Notes under the pieces: generated by a model | Seen by the model: the letters and a program-made list of their open reading frames with translations, nothing else | The model's database searches: none | What the model was told of the DNA's origin: nothing | Made by a program: the position numbers and the translations under genes | NCBI RefSeq assembly: GCF_001305575.3 | Contig: NZ_CP012373.2 | Span: forward strand, 1,054,001-1,118,000 | Source: Beggiatoa leptomitoformis | GTDB lineage: Bacteria > Pseudomonadota > Gammaproteobacteria > Beggiatoales > Beggiatoaceae | Length of the DNA: 64,000 bases | Reading direction: 5' to 3' | In this document: positions 16,862 through 27,014 of the stretch, in pieces | Numbering within the stretch: position 1 is the first letter of the stretch | Layout: every line of letters starts with the position of its first letter

Positions 16862-17428
16862 TTAACTAGCGGGTAAAAACTCGATAATAACCGTCCCTTC
16901 AGGTAGGGAAGGACGATAAACCATCATGACTTTTTCCGTATAGGGATGGATAAAACGGGCGATGTAGTGTGCGCGTAATTTCGGCGTTTGTGTTGATAAA
17001 ACGACAGGACTTCCATCAGCATAATCAGTTCCATAAACAATCTGAATACGTTGAGCAGGACGGATAATTAGTTGCTTTAAAACAGTTTTTAGTTGTAAAC
17101 TTTCTGTTGAGGTTAGCAGGGCTTGATCGCGCTGAAAATGTAAAAGAATGTGTTTGTTATAAGTTTGTTGTTCTAAAGGTGTAGTCTGAAATGCGGTGGC
17201 ATGTTGCGTTATCGGTGTTTGTGGTGGCAGTAATAAACGGCTATCTGTTTGCAACCCAACAGGACGATTTACCACAGGGGCCATTTCAGCTTGTACGCTA
17301 CTGATTAAAGATTTCTCTTTAACAAGCCGTTGTTGTGGATTTAGATAATTAACAATCCCTGTAATCAGTGCCATGTTGCCTAATAACAACACTGGGATAA
17401 ACATTATTTTAATGATTGTTTTTAACAT
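16862..17428 (-). CDS. Membrane-anchored periplasmic protein with OmpA-like C-terminal region
   Basis: 188 residues. One N-terminal transmembrane segment at about 6-28 (IMFIPVLLLGNMALITGIV) is followed by a linker of low conservation. The C-terminal 95 residues weakly resemble an OmpA-type peptidoglycan-binding fold: HILLHFQRDQALL as the first strand, RIQIVYGTDYADGSP as the central strand, and KLRAHYIARFI in place of the usual R-x-x-x-V helix. No family is certain. It is a single gene upstream of the dat unit on the same strand, with 71 bp between its stop and the extended dat frame. Confidence 0.55.
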   Translation of the reverse strand: MLKTIIKIMFIPVLLLGNMALITGIVNYLNPQQRLVKEKSLISSVQAEMAPVVNRPVGLQTDSRLLLPPQTPITQHATAFQTTPLEQQTYNKHILLHFQRDQALLTSTESLQLKTVLKQLIIRPAQRIQIVYGTDYADGSPVVLSTQTPKLRAHYIARFIHPYTEKVMMVYRPSLPEGTVIIEFLPAS

Positions 17429-17688
17429 GATGAATTGAAAAATTTGTAAAAACCCTATTTTCCCAAGGCAAAAAATACGCCAACCCTTTTTATCTATATT
17501 ATTATAAATAAGCTATATTTCACATCGTCATGTACCGTCCATTCTAGGCGGTTTTAATGTAGCCTGCTCATGATAAAGCATCGACAACTTGAGTAATGAA
17601 TACTTATATTTACTCTTTGCTTTACCTTGTACTACATTCCTGTCTAAAATAAGCTCGCTTTTTTTAATTATAAAACGGTGATTTTAAC

Positions 17689-18012
17689 ATGACTTTTGTG
17701 GTGACTGATAACTGTATTCGTTGTAAATACACCGACTGTGTTGAGGTCTGTCCTGTAGATTGTTTTCACGAAGGTCCTAACTTCCTCGTGATCGATCCAG
17801 AGGAGTGTATTGACTGTACTTTATGTGAGCCAGAATGCCCCGCACAGGCAATTTTTTCCGAAGATGACTTGCCGCCCGAATTTATACCTTTTGTAGAGAT
17901 TAATGCAGAACTCGCAAAACAATGGCCAGTCATTGCAGAACAAAAAGAGGCACTTGCTGATGCAACAGAATGGGATGGTGTGAAAGATAAATTGCAATAC
18001 TTAGAACGTTAA
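17689..18012 (+). CDS. fdxA: 7Fe ferredoxin (FdxA type, 3Fe-4S plus 4Fe-4S)
   Basis: 107 residues. Cysteines are placed as in seven-iron ferredoxins of Azotobacter FdI type: [14 protein letters not shown] at 9-21 with an extra C25, and [12 protein letters not shown] at 40-50. The C-terminal tail after residue 60 is the acidic extension characteristic of this group. It is a soluble low-potential electron carrier. It is monocistronic, with a strong terminator 20 bases after the stop. Confidence 0.95.
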   Translation: MTFVVTDNCIRCKYTDCVEVCPVDCFHEGPNFLVIDPEECIDCTLCEPECPAQAIFSEDDLPPEFIPFVEINAELAKQWPVIAEQKEALADATEWDGVKDKLQYLER

Positions 18013-18028
18013 GTATTTAATAACTCAT

Positions 18029-18070
18029 AAAACACAACGTTAGCAAACGCGACTGACGTTGTGTTTTTTT
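18029..18070. terminator. Bidirectional intrinsic terminator between fdxA and hemL
   Basis: AACACAACGT (18031-18040) pairs with ACGTTGTGTT (18056-18065) followed by TTTTTTT; the minus-strand side also has flanking A residues. It sits in the 67-bp gap of a convergent pair. Confidence 0.88.
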
Positions 18071-18079
18071 ATGTCTATG

Positions 18080-19363
18080 TTAGGTTAAGTCAACAAAAAT
18101 CTTTTCTGCTGTAGCTAAGGTCAATTCAATGTCTGCATCTGTGTGCGCGGCAGAAACAAAGCCCGCTTCAAACGCTGAAGGCGCAAGATAAATACCAGCT
18201 TGTAACATGTGATGAAAAAAGTGTTTAAAGCGTTCTACATTGCATAAACTGACTTCTGCAAAAGAATGAATAGCCGTAGCATCACTAAAAAACAATCCAA
18301 ACATCCCGCCTGCATAATCAGCAAACAAGGGAATCTTAGCAGCCATCGCGCGTTCTTTAAGTCCATTGACTAATTTTGCTGTTTTTTGCGTTAACTGCGT
18401 GTAGAAATCGGGGGTAGAAATCAAGTCTAATGTCGCCAGTCCAGCCGCCATCGCAACAGGGTTACCTGATAATGTACCTGCTTGATATACAGTGCCTAAG
18501 GGCGCGATACAGTGCATAATTTCACGTTTTCCCCCAAATGCACCAACAGGCATTCCGCCACCAATGACTTTACCCAAAGTGGTTAAATCAGGTTTGATAC
18601 CGTAGTAAGCTTGCGCACCGCCTAATGCAACGCGAAAACCTGTCATCACTTCGTCAAAAATTAATACACTGCCATAGTCATCGCATAATTGGCGCAACCC
18701 TTGTAAAAACCCTGTAACAGGCGCAACAAAATTCATATTACCTGCAATCGGTTCAACAATAATGCAAGCAATTTCTTTACCCCATTGTTGAAAAATCGCT
18801 TTTAGTTGTTCAAGGTCATTATAGTCTGCGGTAATCGTGTGTTGAGCCAAATCAGCAGGCACACCGGGACTATTTGGTAAGCCAAGGGTTAAGACACCAG
18901 AGCCTGCTTTTACCAGCAAAGAATCCGCATGTCCATGATAACAACCACTAAACTTGACGATTTTGTCTCGTCCCGTATAACCACGTGCTAGACGAATCGC
19001 ACTCATGGTTGCTTCTGTGCCAGAACTTACCATCCGCACCATTTCAATGGATGGGATAAGCTTACAAATACGTTCTGCCATCATGGTTTCTAATGGGCTA
19101 GGTGCGCCAAAGCTCAAGCCTTTTATAGCGGTTTCTTGTACCGCTTTAATAACATGTGGGTGTGCATGTCCTGCAATCATGGGTCCCCAAGAGCCAACAT
19201 AATCTATATATTTTTTTCCGTCTGTATCATAAAGATATGCGCCCGCCGCGCGATCGATAAAAATGGGTTCTCCGCCGACACCGCGAAAAGCACGAACAGG
19301 GGAATTGACACCGCCGGGTATAACTTGTTGTGCATTAAGAAAGTGTTGATGTGATGTTGTCAT
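18080..19363 (-). CDS. hemL: Glutamate-1-semialdehyde 2,1-aminomutase
   Basis: 427 residues, the usual size. It opens with [18 protein letters not shown], the hallmark of HemL; the PLP lysine is in [17 protein letters not shown] at about 260-276, and [19 protein letters not shown] and [13 protein letters not shown] are in place. It converts glutamate-1-semialdehyde to 5-aminolevulinate in the C5 pathway of heme synthesis. It is a single gene with no linked hem genes. Confidence 0.97.
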   Translation of the reverse strand: MTTSHQHFLNAQQVIPGGVNSPVRAFRGVGGEPIFIDRAAGAYLYDTDGKKYIDYVGSWGPMIAGHAHPHVIKAVQETAIKGLSFGAPSPLETMMAERICKLIPSIEMVRMVSSGTEATMSAIRLARGYTGRDKIVKFSGCYHGHADSLLVKAGSGVLTLGLPNSPGVPADLAQHTITADYNDLEQLKAIFQQWGKEIACIIVEPIAGNMNFVAPVTGFLQGLRQLCDDYGSVLIFDEVMTGFRVALGGAQAYYGIKPDLTTLGKVIGGGMPVGAFGGKREIMHCIAPLGTVYQAGTLSGNPVAMAAGLATLDLISTPDFYTQLTQKTAKLVNGLKERAMAAKIPLFADYAGGMFGLFFSDATAIHSFAEVSLCNVERFKHFFHHMLQAGIYLAPSAFEAGFVSAAHTDADIELTLATAEKIFVDLT

Positions 19364-19431
19364 GGTATTCCTTTTAATAAGCCATTTTCTTTTAAAGGCA
19401 TTGCTAAAAATAGTCTTAACAGACAGTTGTT

Positions 19432-21672
19432 TTAAACAGTTTCTGTGTTTAATAAGCGTTGTACTAGCGTTGTGAACTCTTCTAGTTTAAAGGGTTTTCT
19501 AATATACGCTTGGATAATTGGGGGAAATTCTGGCGGAATTGTATCTGTTATGGCTAACAGTGCGACGACGGGGACTGTTTGAATGGTGTGGTGTAGTGTG
19601 TCTAATAGGGGTTGGTGCATTAATAAGTTAGGATGACAATTGATAAAAATCAAAGCGTACTGCTGTTGTTTCAGTAAGCAGATGGCTTCTTCATCTGTAT
19701 TGACAATAACGGGGTGTAATCCCAGCTTTTTTAACATACGTAAGGCGATTTTTTGATTAAAAATATCGTCTTCTATCAATAAAATATTTTTTGTATCTGC
19801 TGATGGTGCATTATTAACCTGCGTATTATCAATTTTTACCGATAGGTTTCCTTGCATAATACATTGAATTTTTTTATATAACTGGTGTAAATATATTGGT
19901 TTTTGTAGAAAGTGTGGATATTCTAGGATTGTCAAATGATTACAGGGAACAAGCACAATATTGGGTTTTGTAAAACCAGATAAAATCCTACTGGGCAGTA
20001 AGCAACTATCTAGGAGGAGCATATCGGCTTCTGTTTGTTTATCTAGGAGTTCTAAATAATGGGTAGTTGTCATCGTTTGAATATTAAATTGGGATACATA
20101 ATCTTGTAAGTATTGACAAATTGTTACACTGGGATGGGCAATGAGAAGATGTAAATGTTCGAATGGTGCGTATTGTTCCGTGTGGGTGTTGGCAGTAAAC
20201 CCGATGGTAAACCAGAAACAACTGCCTACTTGTGGCGTAGAAACTAATCCCATTTGTCCTTGCATACAGGTAACTAAGCGTTTAGACAAGGCAAGCCCTA
20301 AACCCGTTCCCTCATGGCGACGAGTGCTAGAATTATCTATCTGCGAAAAAACATCAAAGATTTTAGCCTGATGCTCTAGGGGAATACCAACTCCTGTATC
20401 ACTGACTTCACAATGCAAATAGAGTTTTGTCGTTTCCATAGCCGATGGTGTAGCCGCACGGCGAATGGTGATGATAATTTCCCCTTTCTCTGTAAATTTT
20501 ATAGCGTTACTAATCAGGTTGTGTAATACCTGACAAAAACGGGCGTGTTCTCCCTCTAATCGTTCAGGAATATCTGTGTCAATCCATACTAACACTTCTA
20601 ACCCTTTGGTTTGTGCGGATAAAGCAAATTCGCTAAGGAGTTTTTCTATTGTTTGGTGGAGGTAAAACGTTTCTTCAGTTAATACAAGCTGCCCTGCTTC
20701 TAACATTGCAAAATCTAAAATATCGTTAATCATTTCTAACAGTTCATGCCCTGAACGATTGGCAATTTCAACATATTCGTTCTGCGTATCATCTAGTGCG
20801 GTGTGTAATGTGAGCGACAACATTCCCAACACAGCATTTAAGGGGGTGCGTAGTTCATGGCTCATGGTCGCTAAAAATTCACTTTTTGCTTGACTAGCAT
20901 GTTCAACAAGCTGTTTTGCCTGTTCCATTTCTTGTAACAAGCGGTCGCGTTCCTTCAGTTTGTCTTCAATCGTATTCAGCAGTTGATTTGTTGAATGTGT
21001 CAATTGTCCTAATTCATCTTGTTCATGGTGTAATGGACATATTAACCGTTGTTTTTCTGGCTGTTTTGGGTCTATTTGACGTAATGCAGCCACCATATTT
21101 AATAGTGGATTTGTTAATAAACGATTAAAAAGAAAGAGTAAAATAAGGGCTAATATAATATTGCGTATCACGCCAGAAATGAGGGTAATAAAAGCACGGT
21201 CAAAAAAATGGGTTGCAAGTAAATGATTATCCACAGTTACTCGTAATAAACCGAAATTGTTGGTATCACTTAAATAGAGCGGGCTGTCATAAACCGTATT
21301 GCTACCAAAAAGTAGTTCAGAAAACCACCGCCAATGAGTGGGTAACAGAGGACGTTCTCGCTTAATCAAATATTCTCGGCGGCTATCAAATAATTCAATT
21401 TTATAAATGGGTTGGTACTGAAATAGCCCCTGTGCCAAACTCTCTGCTAATTTGTTATCTTCATTATCAACCGCTTGTATGGCTGATTTTTTTACCGTAT
21501 TAACAACTTGTTTAACGGTGTTATCTAATTCTGCTTGCGCAGAAAAGTAATCAAGATAAATTTGTAAGAAACTAAATAACATACCTAACGCGAGCGCGAT
21601 AAGCATGACTGAGCGTGCTTGTTGATAAGATAAACGTTTATGTAGTGGTAGCATTGATGAGTTAAAAGGCAT
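19432..21672 (-). CDS. Hybrid sensor histidine kinase with HAMP region and two degenerate receiver domains
   Basis: 746 residues. A transmembrane helix at about 22-42 and another at about 165-185 bracket a periplasmic sensor region, followed by a HAMP-like stretch and coiled coil. HisKA carries the intact phospho-His box ([15 protein letters not shown]), and the HATPase domain has the N box ([13 protein letters not shown]), DTGVGIP and [12 protein letters not shown]. Two receiver-like domains follow. The first (about 500-610) lacks the acidic pair, reading HLLIAHPSV. The second (about 628-746) keeps LIEDD and the lysine IRKPF, but has Asn at residue 678 (LIFINCHP) where the phospho-accepting Asp should be. 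The kinase core looks active while neither receiver is canonical. Confidence 0.88.
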   Translation of the reverse strand: MPFNSSMLPLHKRLSYQQARSVMLIALALGMLFSFLQIYLDYFSAQAELDNTVKQVVNTVKKSAIQAVDNEDNKLAESLAQGLFQYQPIYKIELFDSRREYLIKRERPLLPTHWRWFSELLFGSNTVYDSPLYLSDTNNFGLLRVTVDNHLLATHFFDRAFITLISGVIRNIILALILLFLFNRLLTNPLLNMVAALRQIDPKQPEKQRLICPLHHEQDELGQLTHSTNQLLNTIEDKLKERDRLLQEMEQAKQLVEHASQAKSEFLATMSHELRTPLNAVLGMLSLTLHTALDDTQNEYVEIANRSGHELLEMINDILDFAMLEAGQLVLTEETFYLHQTIEKLLSEFALSAQTKGLEVLVWIDTDIPERLEGEHARFCQVLHNLISNAIKFTEKGEIIITIRRAATPSAMETTKLYLHCEVSDTGVGIPLEHQAKIFDVFSQIDNSSTRRHEGTGLGLALSKRLVTCMQGQMGLVSTPQVGSCFWFTIGFTANTHTEQYAPFEHLHLLIAHPSVTICQYLQDYVSQFNIQTMTTTHYLELLDKQTEADMLLLDSCLLPSRILSGFTKPNIVLVPCNHLTILEYPHFLQKPIYLHQLYKKIQCIMQGNLSVKIDNTQVNNAPSADTKNILLIEDDIFNQKIALRMLKKLGLHPVIVNTDEEAICLLKQQQYALIFINCHPNLLMHQPLLDTLHHTIQTVPVVALLAITDTIPPEFPPIIQAYIRKPFKLEEFTTLVQRLLNTETV

Positions 21673-21985
21673 AATGACGGTTTAAAAAGAAAAAATCTTA
21701 ATTACAATAGTATGTAAGCACATTCGTGTTTCTTACGTGTATGGGTATAACGGGGTGTTATATTTCGCATTCTCATGAGGGACAAGGTACAATAAATTCA
21801 CGGTGTCAATGGTGTAAAAAATATAACTACGTTAAAACGCTGGCACATTGTCGGTTAATACCCCCGTTGTGCGCAGTGCTTGCTTGAAATAACTTAATAA
21901 ATTTTCAAGAATATTTTCACCAAGACCATGCCAACTTCTCATAGTTGTATTTAGACAAATAATTTACTTTTAAGGCGTTCTAACC
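21673..21985. other. Intergenic region between divergent kinase and parvulin genes
   Basis: 313 bp. It must contain both promoters. No recognised RNA or operator was found. It contains one small open frame on the minus strand (listed separately at 21832-21942). Confidence 0.4.
21832..21942 (-). CDS. Possible 36-residue small protein or gene remnant
   Basis: ATG at 21942 to TAA at 21832, beginning MRSWHGLGENILENLL and ending TGVLTDNVPAF. The composition is protein-like and the frame uninterrupted, but there is no clear ribosome site and no recognised family. It may be a fragment of a decayed gene. Confidence 0.2.
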   Translation of the reverse strand: MRSWHGLGENILENLLSYFKQALRTTGVLTDNVPAF

Positions 21986-22459
21986 ATGTTGAAATTACCT
22001 TATTACTGTTGTTTCAGTTTGTTGTTATTGTTGGGTGCTTGTGGTGGTGGCGAAGCGGTAAAAGAAGAAACAACATCCACACAATCATCAACAACGGCAA
22101 CACCAGAAACAGCGACAACGCAACAAGAGACTTACGAATATCATATTTTTCATATTCTGATTGCAACACCGCGTGGTATTAGTGCCGCTGACAGTGCATC
22201 CTTACAAGAACAAGCTGACAGGGTGTTAAAAATGGTTAAAGGCGGTGAAAACTTTCAAGGCGTTGCCGCAACCGTTTCTAGTGGTTCTAGTGCCGAAACA
22301 GGTGGCGATTTAGGTTGGCGGACTGCGCGCGAAATTCCTTCGTTATTTACTGATACGGTAAAAACAATGCAAGTTGGTGATGTTAGCGATTTAATCCGTA
22401 ATGAAAGTGGGTTTCATATCATAAAGTTAGCGGATAAAAGACCTTCGCAACGTAAGTAA
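21986..22459 (+). CDS. Parvulin-type peptidyl-prolyl cis-trans isomerase, lipoprotein
   Basis: 157 residues. The signal peptide ends in a lipobox (LLLLLGACGGGE), so the mature protein should start at Cys19 and be lipid-anchored. A low-complexity Thr/Ser/Glu linker leads to a single PpiC/SurA-type rotamase domain at about 50-155: EYHIFHILIATPRG, then SSAETGGDLGWRT and the closing SGFHIIKLADKR. It would assist folding of exported or outer-membrane proteins in the periplasm. TTTTAAGG lies about 11 bases before the ATG. It is a single gene. Confidence 0.88.
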   Translation: MLKLPYYCCFSLLLLLGACGGGEAVKEETTSTQSSTTATPETATTQQETYEYHIFHILIATPRGISAADSASLQEQADRVLKMVKGGENFQGVAATVSSGSSAETGGDLGWRTAREIPSLFTDTVKTMQVGDVSDLIRNESGFHIIKLADKRPSQRK

Positions 22460-22487
22460 TCGTAAGCAACAAATCCTCTGATGGGGT

Positions 22488-22511
22488 GGGGCTGGTTTTA
22501 ATGTTAGCCCC
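22488..22511. terminator. Weak hairpin between convergent parvulin and hydrolase genes
   Basis: GGGGCT (22488-22493) pairs with AGCCCC (22506-22511) in the 83-bp gap. There is no T tract. Confidence 0.35.
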
Positions 22512-22542
22512 TAAAGCCCGCTCAAAAAGGCTTATAAAATTT

Positions 22543-23463
22543 CTAAGAAGCAGAAAACTTTTGTTTTATCCATTGCCACCACGATGGTTTTGGCAATGTT
22601 GCTGTACGTAAGGTAGAAAAAGAATATTGATTTTGTAAGCTAGTTCCATTACTTTTAATAAACTCAAAAATAATTTGATTAAAAGAATCAGGTTGTTCCA
22701 GTTGTGGCACATGTCCCACCATTGGTAAAATCACCAGTTGTGCGTGTTGTAGTGCCAATATCATTCGTTCTAGTGCATCGCGCTTAACCAGCGTGTCGTG
22801 TTCCCCCCATATAATCAGAACAGGCAGGGACAACTCGTTTAATCTGTTTTGTACATTCCATGTTGTCAACGAATTCATAAAACCAACAATTGCTTCGGGT
22901 GGCATCCGTGCAGCATCATCCACCAGTGCGATAAAGTCAGCAGTTTGATGATTTAATGAAGGGGTCATTTGCTTGAAAATTCTCAATAGAATTGAGCGAT
23001 TGAGATGCAAAGAATGCAATAGTGCATGAAATTCAAAAGACTCTAATAATCCAGTTATAAAGCTATTATGTTCTTGTTTTAAATGAGACATTCCTTCAGC
23101 AGGAGCAGGCGCGACCAGCGTCAGGGTAATGACACACTCAGGATGGTCTAGGGTAAATTGTTGAACAACCGCACCCCCTAAAGAATGTCCAACCAGATGT
23201 AGCGAAGGCAAATTTAATGCGGTTATAAACAGGTGTAAGTCTGTAGCAAGCTGTTCTATATCATACCCATTTGCTGTATGGTCGGTATCACCACAGCCGC
23301 GTAAATCAGGTAGGTAAGCGGTGTAATGTTCAGGTAAGTGCGAAAAAACGGAACGCCACCAACGCCACGAGGCAAAGTTACCGTGAACAAAAACAATAGG
23401 GACTTTTCCTTGTCCCATCTGTTCATAATGAACTGATAATTCTGGTATTTTTATGAATGGCAT
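22543..23463 (-). CDS. Alpha/beta-hydrolase fold protein
   Basis: 306 residues. The triad is complete: nucleophile Ser in the elbow LHLVGHSLGGAVVQ at about 90-103, acid Asp in LIIWGEHDTLVKRD, and His in LPMVGHVPQLEQPD. The oxyanion segment is FVHGNFASWRWW near the N-terminus. The protein ends with a basic, Trp-rich tail (PKPSWWQWIKQKF) that might contact membrane. Esterases, haloalkane dehalogenases and epoxide hydrolases share the fold, so the substrate remains open. Confidence 0.85.
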   Translation of the reverse strand: MPFIKIPELSVHYEQMGQGKVPIVFVHGNFASWRWWRSVFSHLPEHYTAYLPDLRGCGDTDHTANGYDIEQLATDLHLFITALNLPSLHLVGHSLGGAVVQQFTLDHPECVITLTLVAPAPAEGMSHLKQEHNSFITGLLESFEFHALLHSLHLNRSILLRIFKQMTPSLNHQTADFIALVDDAARMPPEAIVGFMNSLTTWNVQNRLNELSLPVLIIWGEHDTLVKRDALERMILALQHAQLVILPMVGHVPQLEQPDSFNQIIFEFIKSNGTSLQNQYSFSTLRTATLPKPSWWQWIKQKFSAS

Positions 23464-23610
23464 AATGATAAAGGTCTATTCAGCGTTATTAATTCTATGA
23501 AAGAAAACAAGTACATTTGATTTTTTTTATCTATTTGACGCAATCATAACCTAAACTGGTTTAATACTTGCTATATCAAGAAAAACAATTAAACAATCAT
23601 AAGTTGAGCT

Positions 23611-24447
23611 ATGCTACCCGACCCCATTGTGGCCTTTTTTTGGCAACATGCTGAAATACTGTGGCTATTAACCGTCATTTTTGACTTATCCACAACCATT
23701 CTTATGTACCGCTGGTTTGGTAAAGCGGGACTTTATGGGGTTGTCGTCATGAGTGTTATGCTCAGTAATCTGCAAGGTCCTAAGCTCATCACCGTATTTG
23801 GGATGCAAACAAGTGTCGGGGTAATTTTATATTCTGGCATTTACTTTGCGACGGACATTTTAAGTGAGAAATATGGCAGCCGTGAGGGACAACGAGCTGT
23901 TATGATTGGTTTTGTTGCCAGCATCATGATGGTATTCATGATTTATATCAGTTTGCTGTATGAACCCGCTAATGTGCCATTTGCAAAAGCAACGCATGAA
24001 GCAATTCTCACTTTATTTAACTTTACGCCTTTATTTGTTTTTGGTTCGTTATTTGTTTATTTGGTTAGTCAAAGTTTTGATGTATGGGTTTATCATAAAC
24101 TGATGCACTGGACACAAGGGCGACATCTTTGGTTACGCAACAATGTCTCAACCATCGCCTCACAAACGCTAGACACGGCACTATATGCAGTCATTGTTTG
24201 GGCACCTATCGTTGGCATGAGTGAAGCCATAGAATTGGCGATTGCTAAATACATTCTTAAAGTCGTTGTTGCGTTAATGGATACGCCCTTTATTTATTGG
24301 GCAGCTTCATGGGATATGCGTCATCGTGATTGGAGCGAAACCCGACACGGAAAAGTTTATAACTATGAGGAAATAGAAGGTATTCCAGCTTTACCCGTTG
24401 TTACTACAACGCCTACCAAAAAAATAACGGAAGAAACAATTCCCTAA
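23611..24447 (+). CDS. Queuosine precursor transporter (YhhQ/Vut_1 family)
   Basis: 278 residues with about six hydrophobic segments. The family pattern is visible in VGVILYSGIYFATDILSEKYG at about 70-90 (the charged DILSEKYG follows the membrane helix), then VPFAKATHEAI, and later LRNNVSTIASQTLDTALY with the membrane-embedded polar residues typical of YhhQ. Members import preQ0/preQ1 or related 7-deazaguanines for tRNA queuosine synthesis. It has a longer C-terminal tail than E. coli YhhQ. It is a single gene; no que genes are nearby. Confidence 0.88.
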   Translation: MLPDPIVAFFWQHAEILWLLTVIFDLSTTILMYRWFGKAGLYGVVVMSVMLSNLQGPKLITVFGMQTSVGVILYSGIYFATDILSEKYGSREGQRAVMIGFVASIMMVFMIYISLLYEPANVPFAKATHEAILTLFNFTPLFVFGSLFVYLVSQSFDVWVYHKLMHWTQGRHLWLRNNVSTIASQTLDTALYAVIVWAPIVGMSEAIELAIAKYILKVVVALMDTPFIYWAASWDMRHRDWSETRHGKVYNYEEIEGIPALPVVTTTPTKKITEETIP

Positions 24448-24461
24448 TAAATGGTCGACTG

Positions 24462-25658
24462 TCACGGTTTACATGCACAAATAAAACCAATTTTCTGGAA
24501 ATAGCTTAGATAGATTGCCATACGTTCTTCATCTATCACAGGGCAAGTTAAAGATGTTGCTGATAACTGTTCAATAGTTTGATCCACCTTAAAAATAGGG
24601 GTATCTGTAAAAAAAGCAGCTGTACGTAATAAGAAGCGTAGTAGGGTGAAAACCTCTTCTTTTGGCGTTGCTATTGCCTGTTGTGTTACTGCCTGTGACC
24701 AGTCGGCATAACTCAATGCCGTTAATGAATAGCCTTGTTGCTTAACCAACGCCATTAATTTAAGCCACGTTACATTTTGTGGATTTAACAAGTGAAATGT
24801 CTTGCCTATCGCTTCAGGTTGTTGGGATAACTGCACGACTGCAAGGCTTACATAATCTATTGGTGTTAAATTTAAATGTGTTATTACATCAGGATAATAA
24901 CCGAGTTGAATACACGCCTTTAAAATCAAACAAAATAAATCATTTAAATTACTATGTGCGCCCGTTTGACTATGCCCTGTAATGCGTCCCGGGCGATAAA
25001 TACAAGCAGGTAAACCACGTGCTTGTGCAATTCTAACTAATTCCTCCGCAACCCACTTTGTTTGACGATATCCGCCTTGTAACTGTCGTCCATCAGGCAA
25101 CAACGTTTCGGCAATTTTTCCCCGATGTGCAGGGCTAAAAAAAACCGCCACTGTAGAAATGAAATGTACAGGTTTTGTATGATACAAACTAGCGAGATGT
25201 AAAATAGTTTGTGTACCCGACACATTAGTTGCCTTTAAAGCATCATAGGGACGTAACGCATTTACTTGCGCACCATTATGATAAATAACACTAATTTCTC
25301 GTGCAAGTTGTTGATAATCCGTTGCAGATAATCCCAGAAAAGGTTGGGCAAGGTCGCCTTGAACAATATGCACTCGTTGCAATTCTGTGCTAGAAAGTAA
25401 ACCATGCGTCTGTAAATGTGTTTCTACACGCTTCATTCCCGTCGCACTATCAGCACAACGCACTAAACAATAAACCTCAGCACGGGTAAACTGTAACAAA
25501 CTGTATAACAGATACGCGCCTAAAAACCCCGTTGCACCTGTCAGAAATACTGCACGGGGCGCGTGATAATCATCGGCGATAGGCTGATGATATTGAATCA
25601 TTTCATCTAACTGGGCTTCTGCCAATAAATCTATTGAAGGAATTGCCTGTTTTAACAT
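24462..25658 (-). CDS. Stand-alone thioester reductase (NAD(P)-dependent SDR, Lys2/CarR-type)
   Basis: 398 residues. After a short N-terminal segment, the NAD(P)-binding motif is FLTGATGFLGAYLL at about 38-51, followed by CLVRCADS, VQGDLAQPFLGLS, VIYHNGAQVNALRPY and FISTVAVF, and the active-site Tyr-x-x-x-Lys is in GGYRQTKWVAEELV. This order is that of the thioester reductase domains that release acyl chains from carrier proteins in NRPS, PKS and carboxylic acid reductases as aldehydes or alcohols. Here it stands alone, with no adenylation or carrier domain nearby. Its start codon is only 12 bp from that of the divergent sulfotransferase. Confidence 0.85.
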   Translation of the reverse strand: MLKQAIPSIDLLAEAQLDEMIQYHQPIADDYHAPRAVFLTGATGFLGAYLLYSLLQFTRAEVYCLVRCADSATGMKRVETHLQTHGLLSSTELQRVHIVQGDLAQPFLGLSATDYQQLAREISVIYHNGAQVNALRPYDALKATNVSGTQTILHLASLYHTKPVHFISTVAVFFSPAHRGKIAETLLPDGRQLQGGYRQTKWVAEELVRIAQARGLPACIYRPGRITGHSQTGAHSNLNDLFCLILKACIQLGYYPDVITHLNLTPIDYVSLAVVQLSQQPEAIGKTFHLLNPQNVTWLKLMALVKQQGYSLTALSYADWSQAVTQQAIATPKEEVFTLLRFLLRTAAFFTDTPIFKVDQTIEQLSATSLTCPVIDEERMAIYLSYFQKIGFICACKP

Positions 25659-25670
25659 GTTTAGCCACCC

Positions 25671-26999
25671 ATGAATAACGAACCTTCATTCTATAAACTT
25701 CCCACTACTTTTGACAGCAGGCTGTTTCAGGCAGATATGATTCAGCACGATTTCGATATCCTTCTGACTACTTTGAGCCAGAAAGCGATTCCAGTAGATG
25801 ATTGGTTAACCTTTACACATCATCTGCAAACATTGCGTGAACGATGGATTAATACCATCGATATTTTTGGTCAACGCCTAGAAGGTGAATTAGCTTATCG
25901 GGATTTAGTCTTACGCTTTCACGAACAAATTGCCATTTTTGCAAAACAATGGCTATTAGCTACGGAACAAACGGATGCGGATGCCATTGCTGTCTTAGAT
26001 AAACTACAACATCTTTGCCCTGTGGCTATCACAGAAATCCCCAAAATCAATAAACAGTTTTTGGAAAGACAACGTTGGAAGGCAAAATTAAAAAAAATGC
26101 CTACTGATATTCCTTATCCTGTTTTTGAACGCACCATATTTATTGTCTCTGCGCCACGTTCAGGCAGTACATTACTTTACGAGACATTAAGCCAATTCAA
26201 AGAATTATGGACAATTAATGGGGAAAGTCACGATATTATAGAAAGTATTCCAACATTACATGCTTCCTATCAACACTATGAATCTAATTGTCTATATGCA
26301 GAAGCCGCAACAACAGAAATTATTCACGCGCTACAACAAGGCTTTAGTCGAGAATTACAAAATGCAGCCGGACAATATTACTTAGAATTACCCATTGAAG
26401 AACGCCCGTTGACTATTCGTTTTTTAGAAAAAACGCCAAAAAACGCGCTGAGAATTAACTTTCTCAAACAAGCTTTCCCTGATGCGCTATTCATCTATCT
26501 CTATCGTGACCCTGAGGAAAACATTAATAGCATTATGGAAGGCTGGCGTTCGCGTCGATTTACAGCCTATCGCCACCTACCGCTTGACTGGGCCTATCAA
26601 GAATGGAGTTTCTTACTCCCACCGCATTGGCGCGATTTAGCGGGTAGGGCGTTGGTCGACATTGCTGCCTATCAATGGAAAGCCTCAAATGACCATATTA
26701 TTCAAGAGCTACTTAAATTATCCCCCGATTCTTGGCGATTTATTTATTATCAAGACCTCTTGCGTCACCCACAGGCAATTATACAACAACTTAGTCATTT
26801 TATGGGGTTACAATGGAATACATCGATTGATGATTATGTAAAAAAAGGCTTACCGCTCTCCAAAATGACCTTGTCTGCACCCGCACCTGATAAATGGCGA
26901 CAAAATGCAGAAGAAATTTTACGCGTCTTACCCAGTCTGCAAACAACGCGAGAACAAATTGCAACGATTGCTAAGCATTCTAATGCTTTAAAACCCTAA
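25671..26999 (+). CDS. PAPS-dependent sulfotransferase family protein
   Basis: 442 residues. The PAPS 5'-phosphosulfate loop is visible as IFIVSAPRSGSTLLYETL at about 150-167. A 3'-phosphate-binding region with the conserved Arg and Ser appears as ALFIYLYRDPEENINSIMEGW at about 280-300. An N-terminal helical region of about 140 residues precedes the catalytic domain, as in several bacterial sulfotransferases linked to lipids or polyketides. It would transfer sulfate to a hydroxyl or amine. It is divergent from the thioester reductase with 12 bp between start codons, so the promoters must lie within coding sequence or one start is misplaced; MIQHDFDIL at residue 23 is an alternative start. Confidence 0.85.
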   Translation: MNNEPSFYKLPTTFDSRLFQADMIQHDFDILLTTLSQKAIPVDDWLTFTHHLQTLRERWINTIDIFGQRLEGELAYRDLVLRFHEQIAIFAKQWLLATEQTDADAIAVLDKLQHLCPVAITEIPKINKQFLERQRWKAKLKKMPTDIPYPVFERTIFIVSAPRSGSTLLYETLSQFKELWTINGESHDIIESIPTLHASYQHYESNCLYAEAATTEIIHALQQGFSRELQNAAGQYYLELPIEERPLTIRFLEKTPKNALRINFLKQAFPDALFIYLYRDPEENINSIMEGWRSRRFTAYRHLPLDWAYQEWSFLLPPHWRDLAGRALVDIAAYQWKASNDHIIQELLKLSPDSWRFIYYQDLLRHPQAIIQQLSHFMGLQWNTSIDDYVKKGLPLSKMTLSAPAPDKWRQNAEEILRVLPSLQTTREQIATIAKHSNALKP

Positions 27000-27014
27000 T
27001 TACGCAAAGAGATA

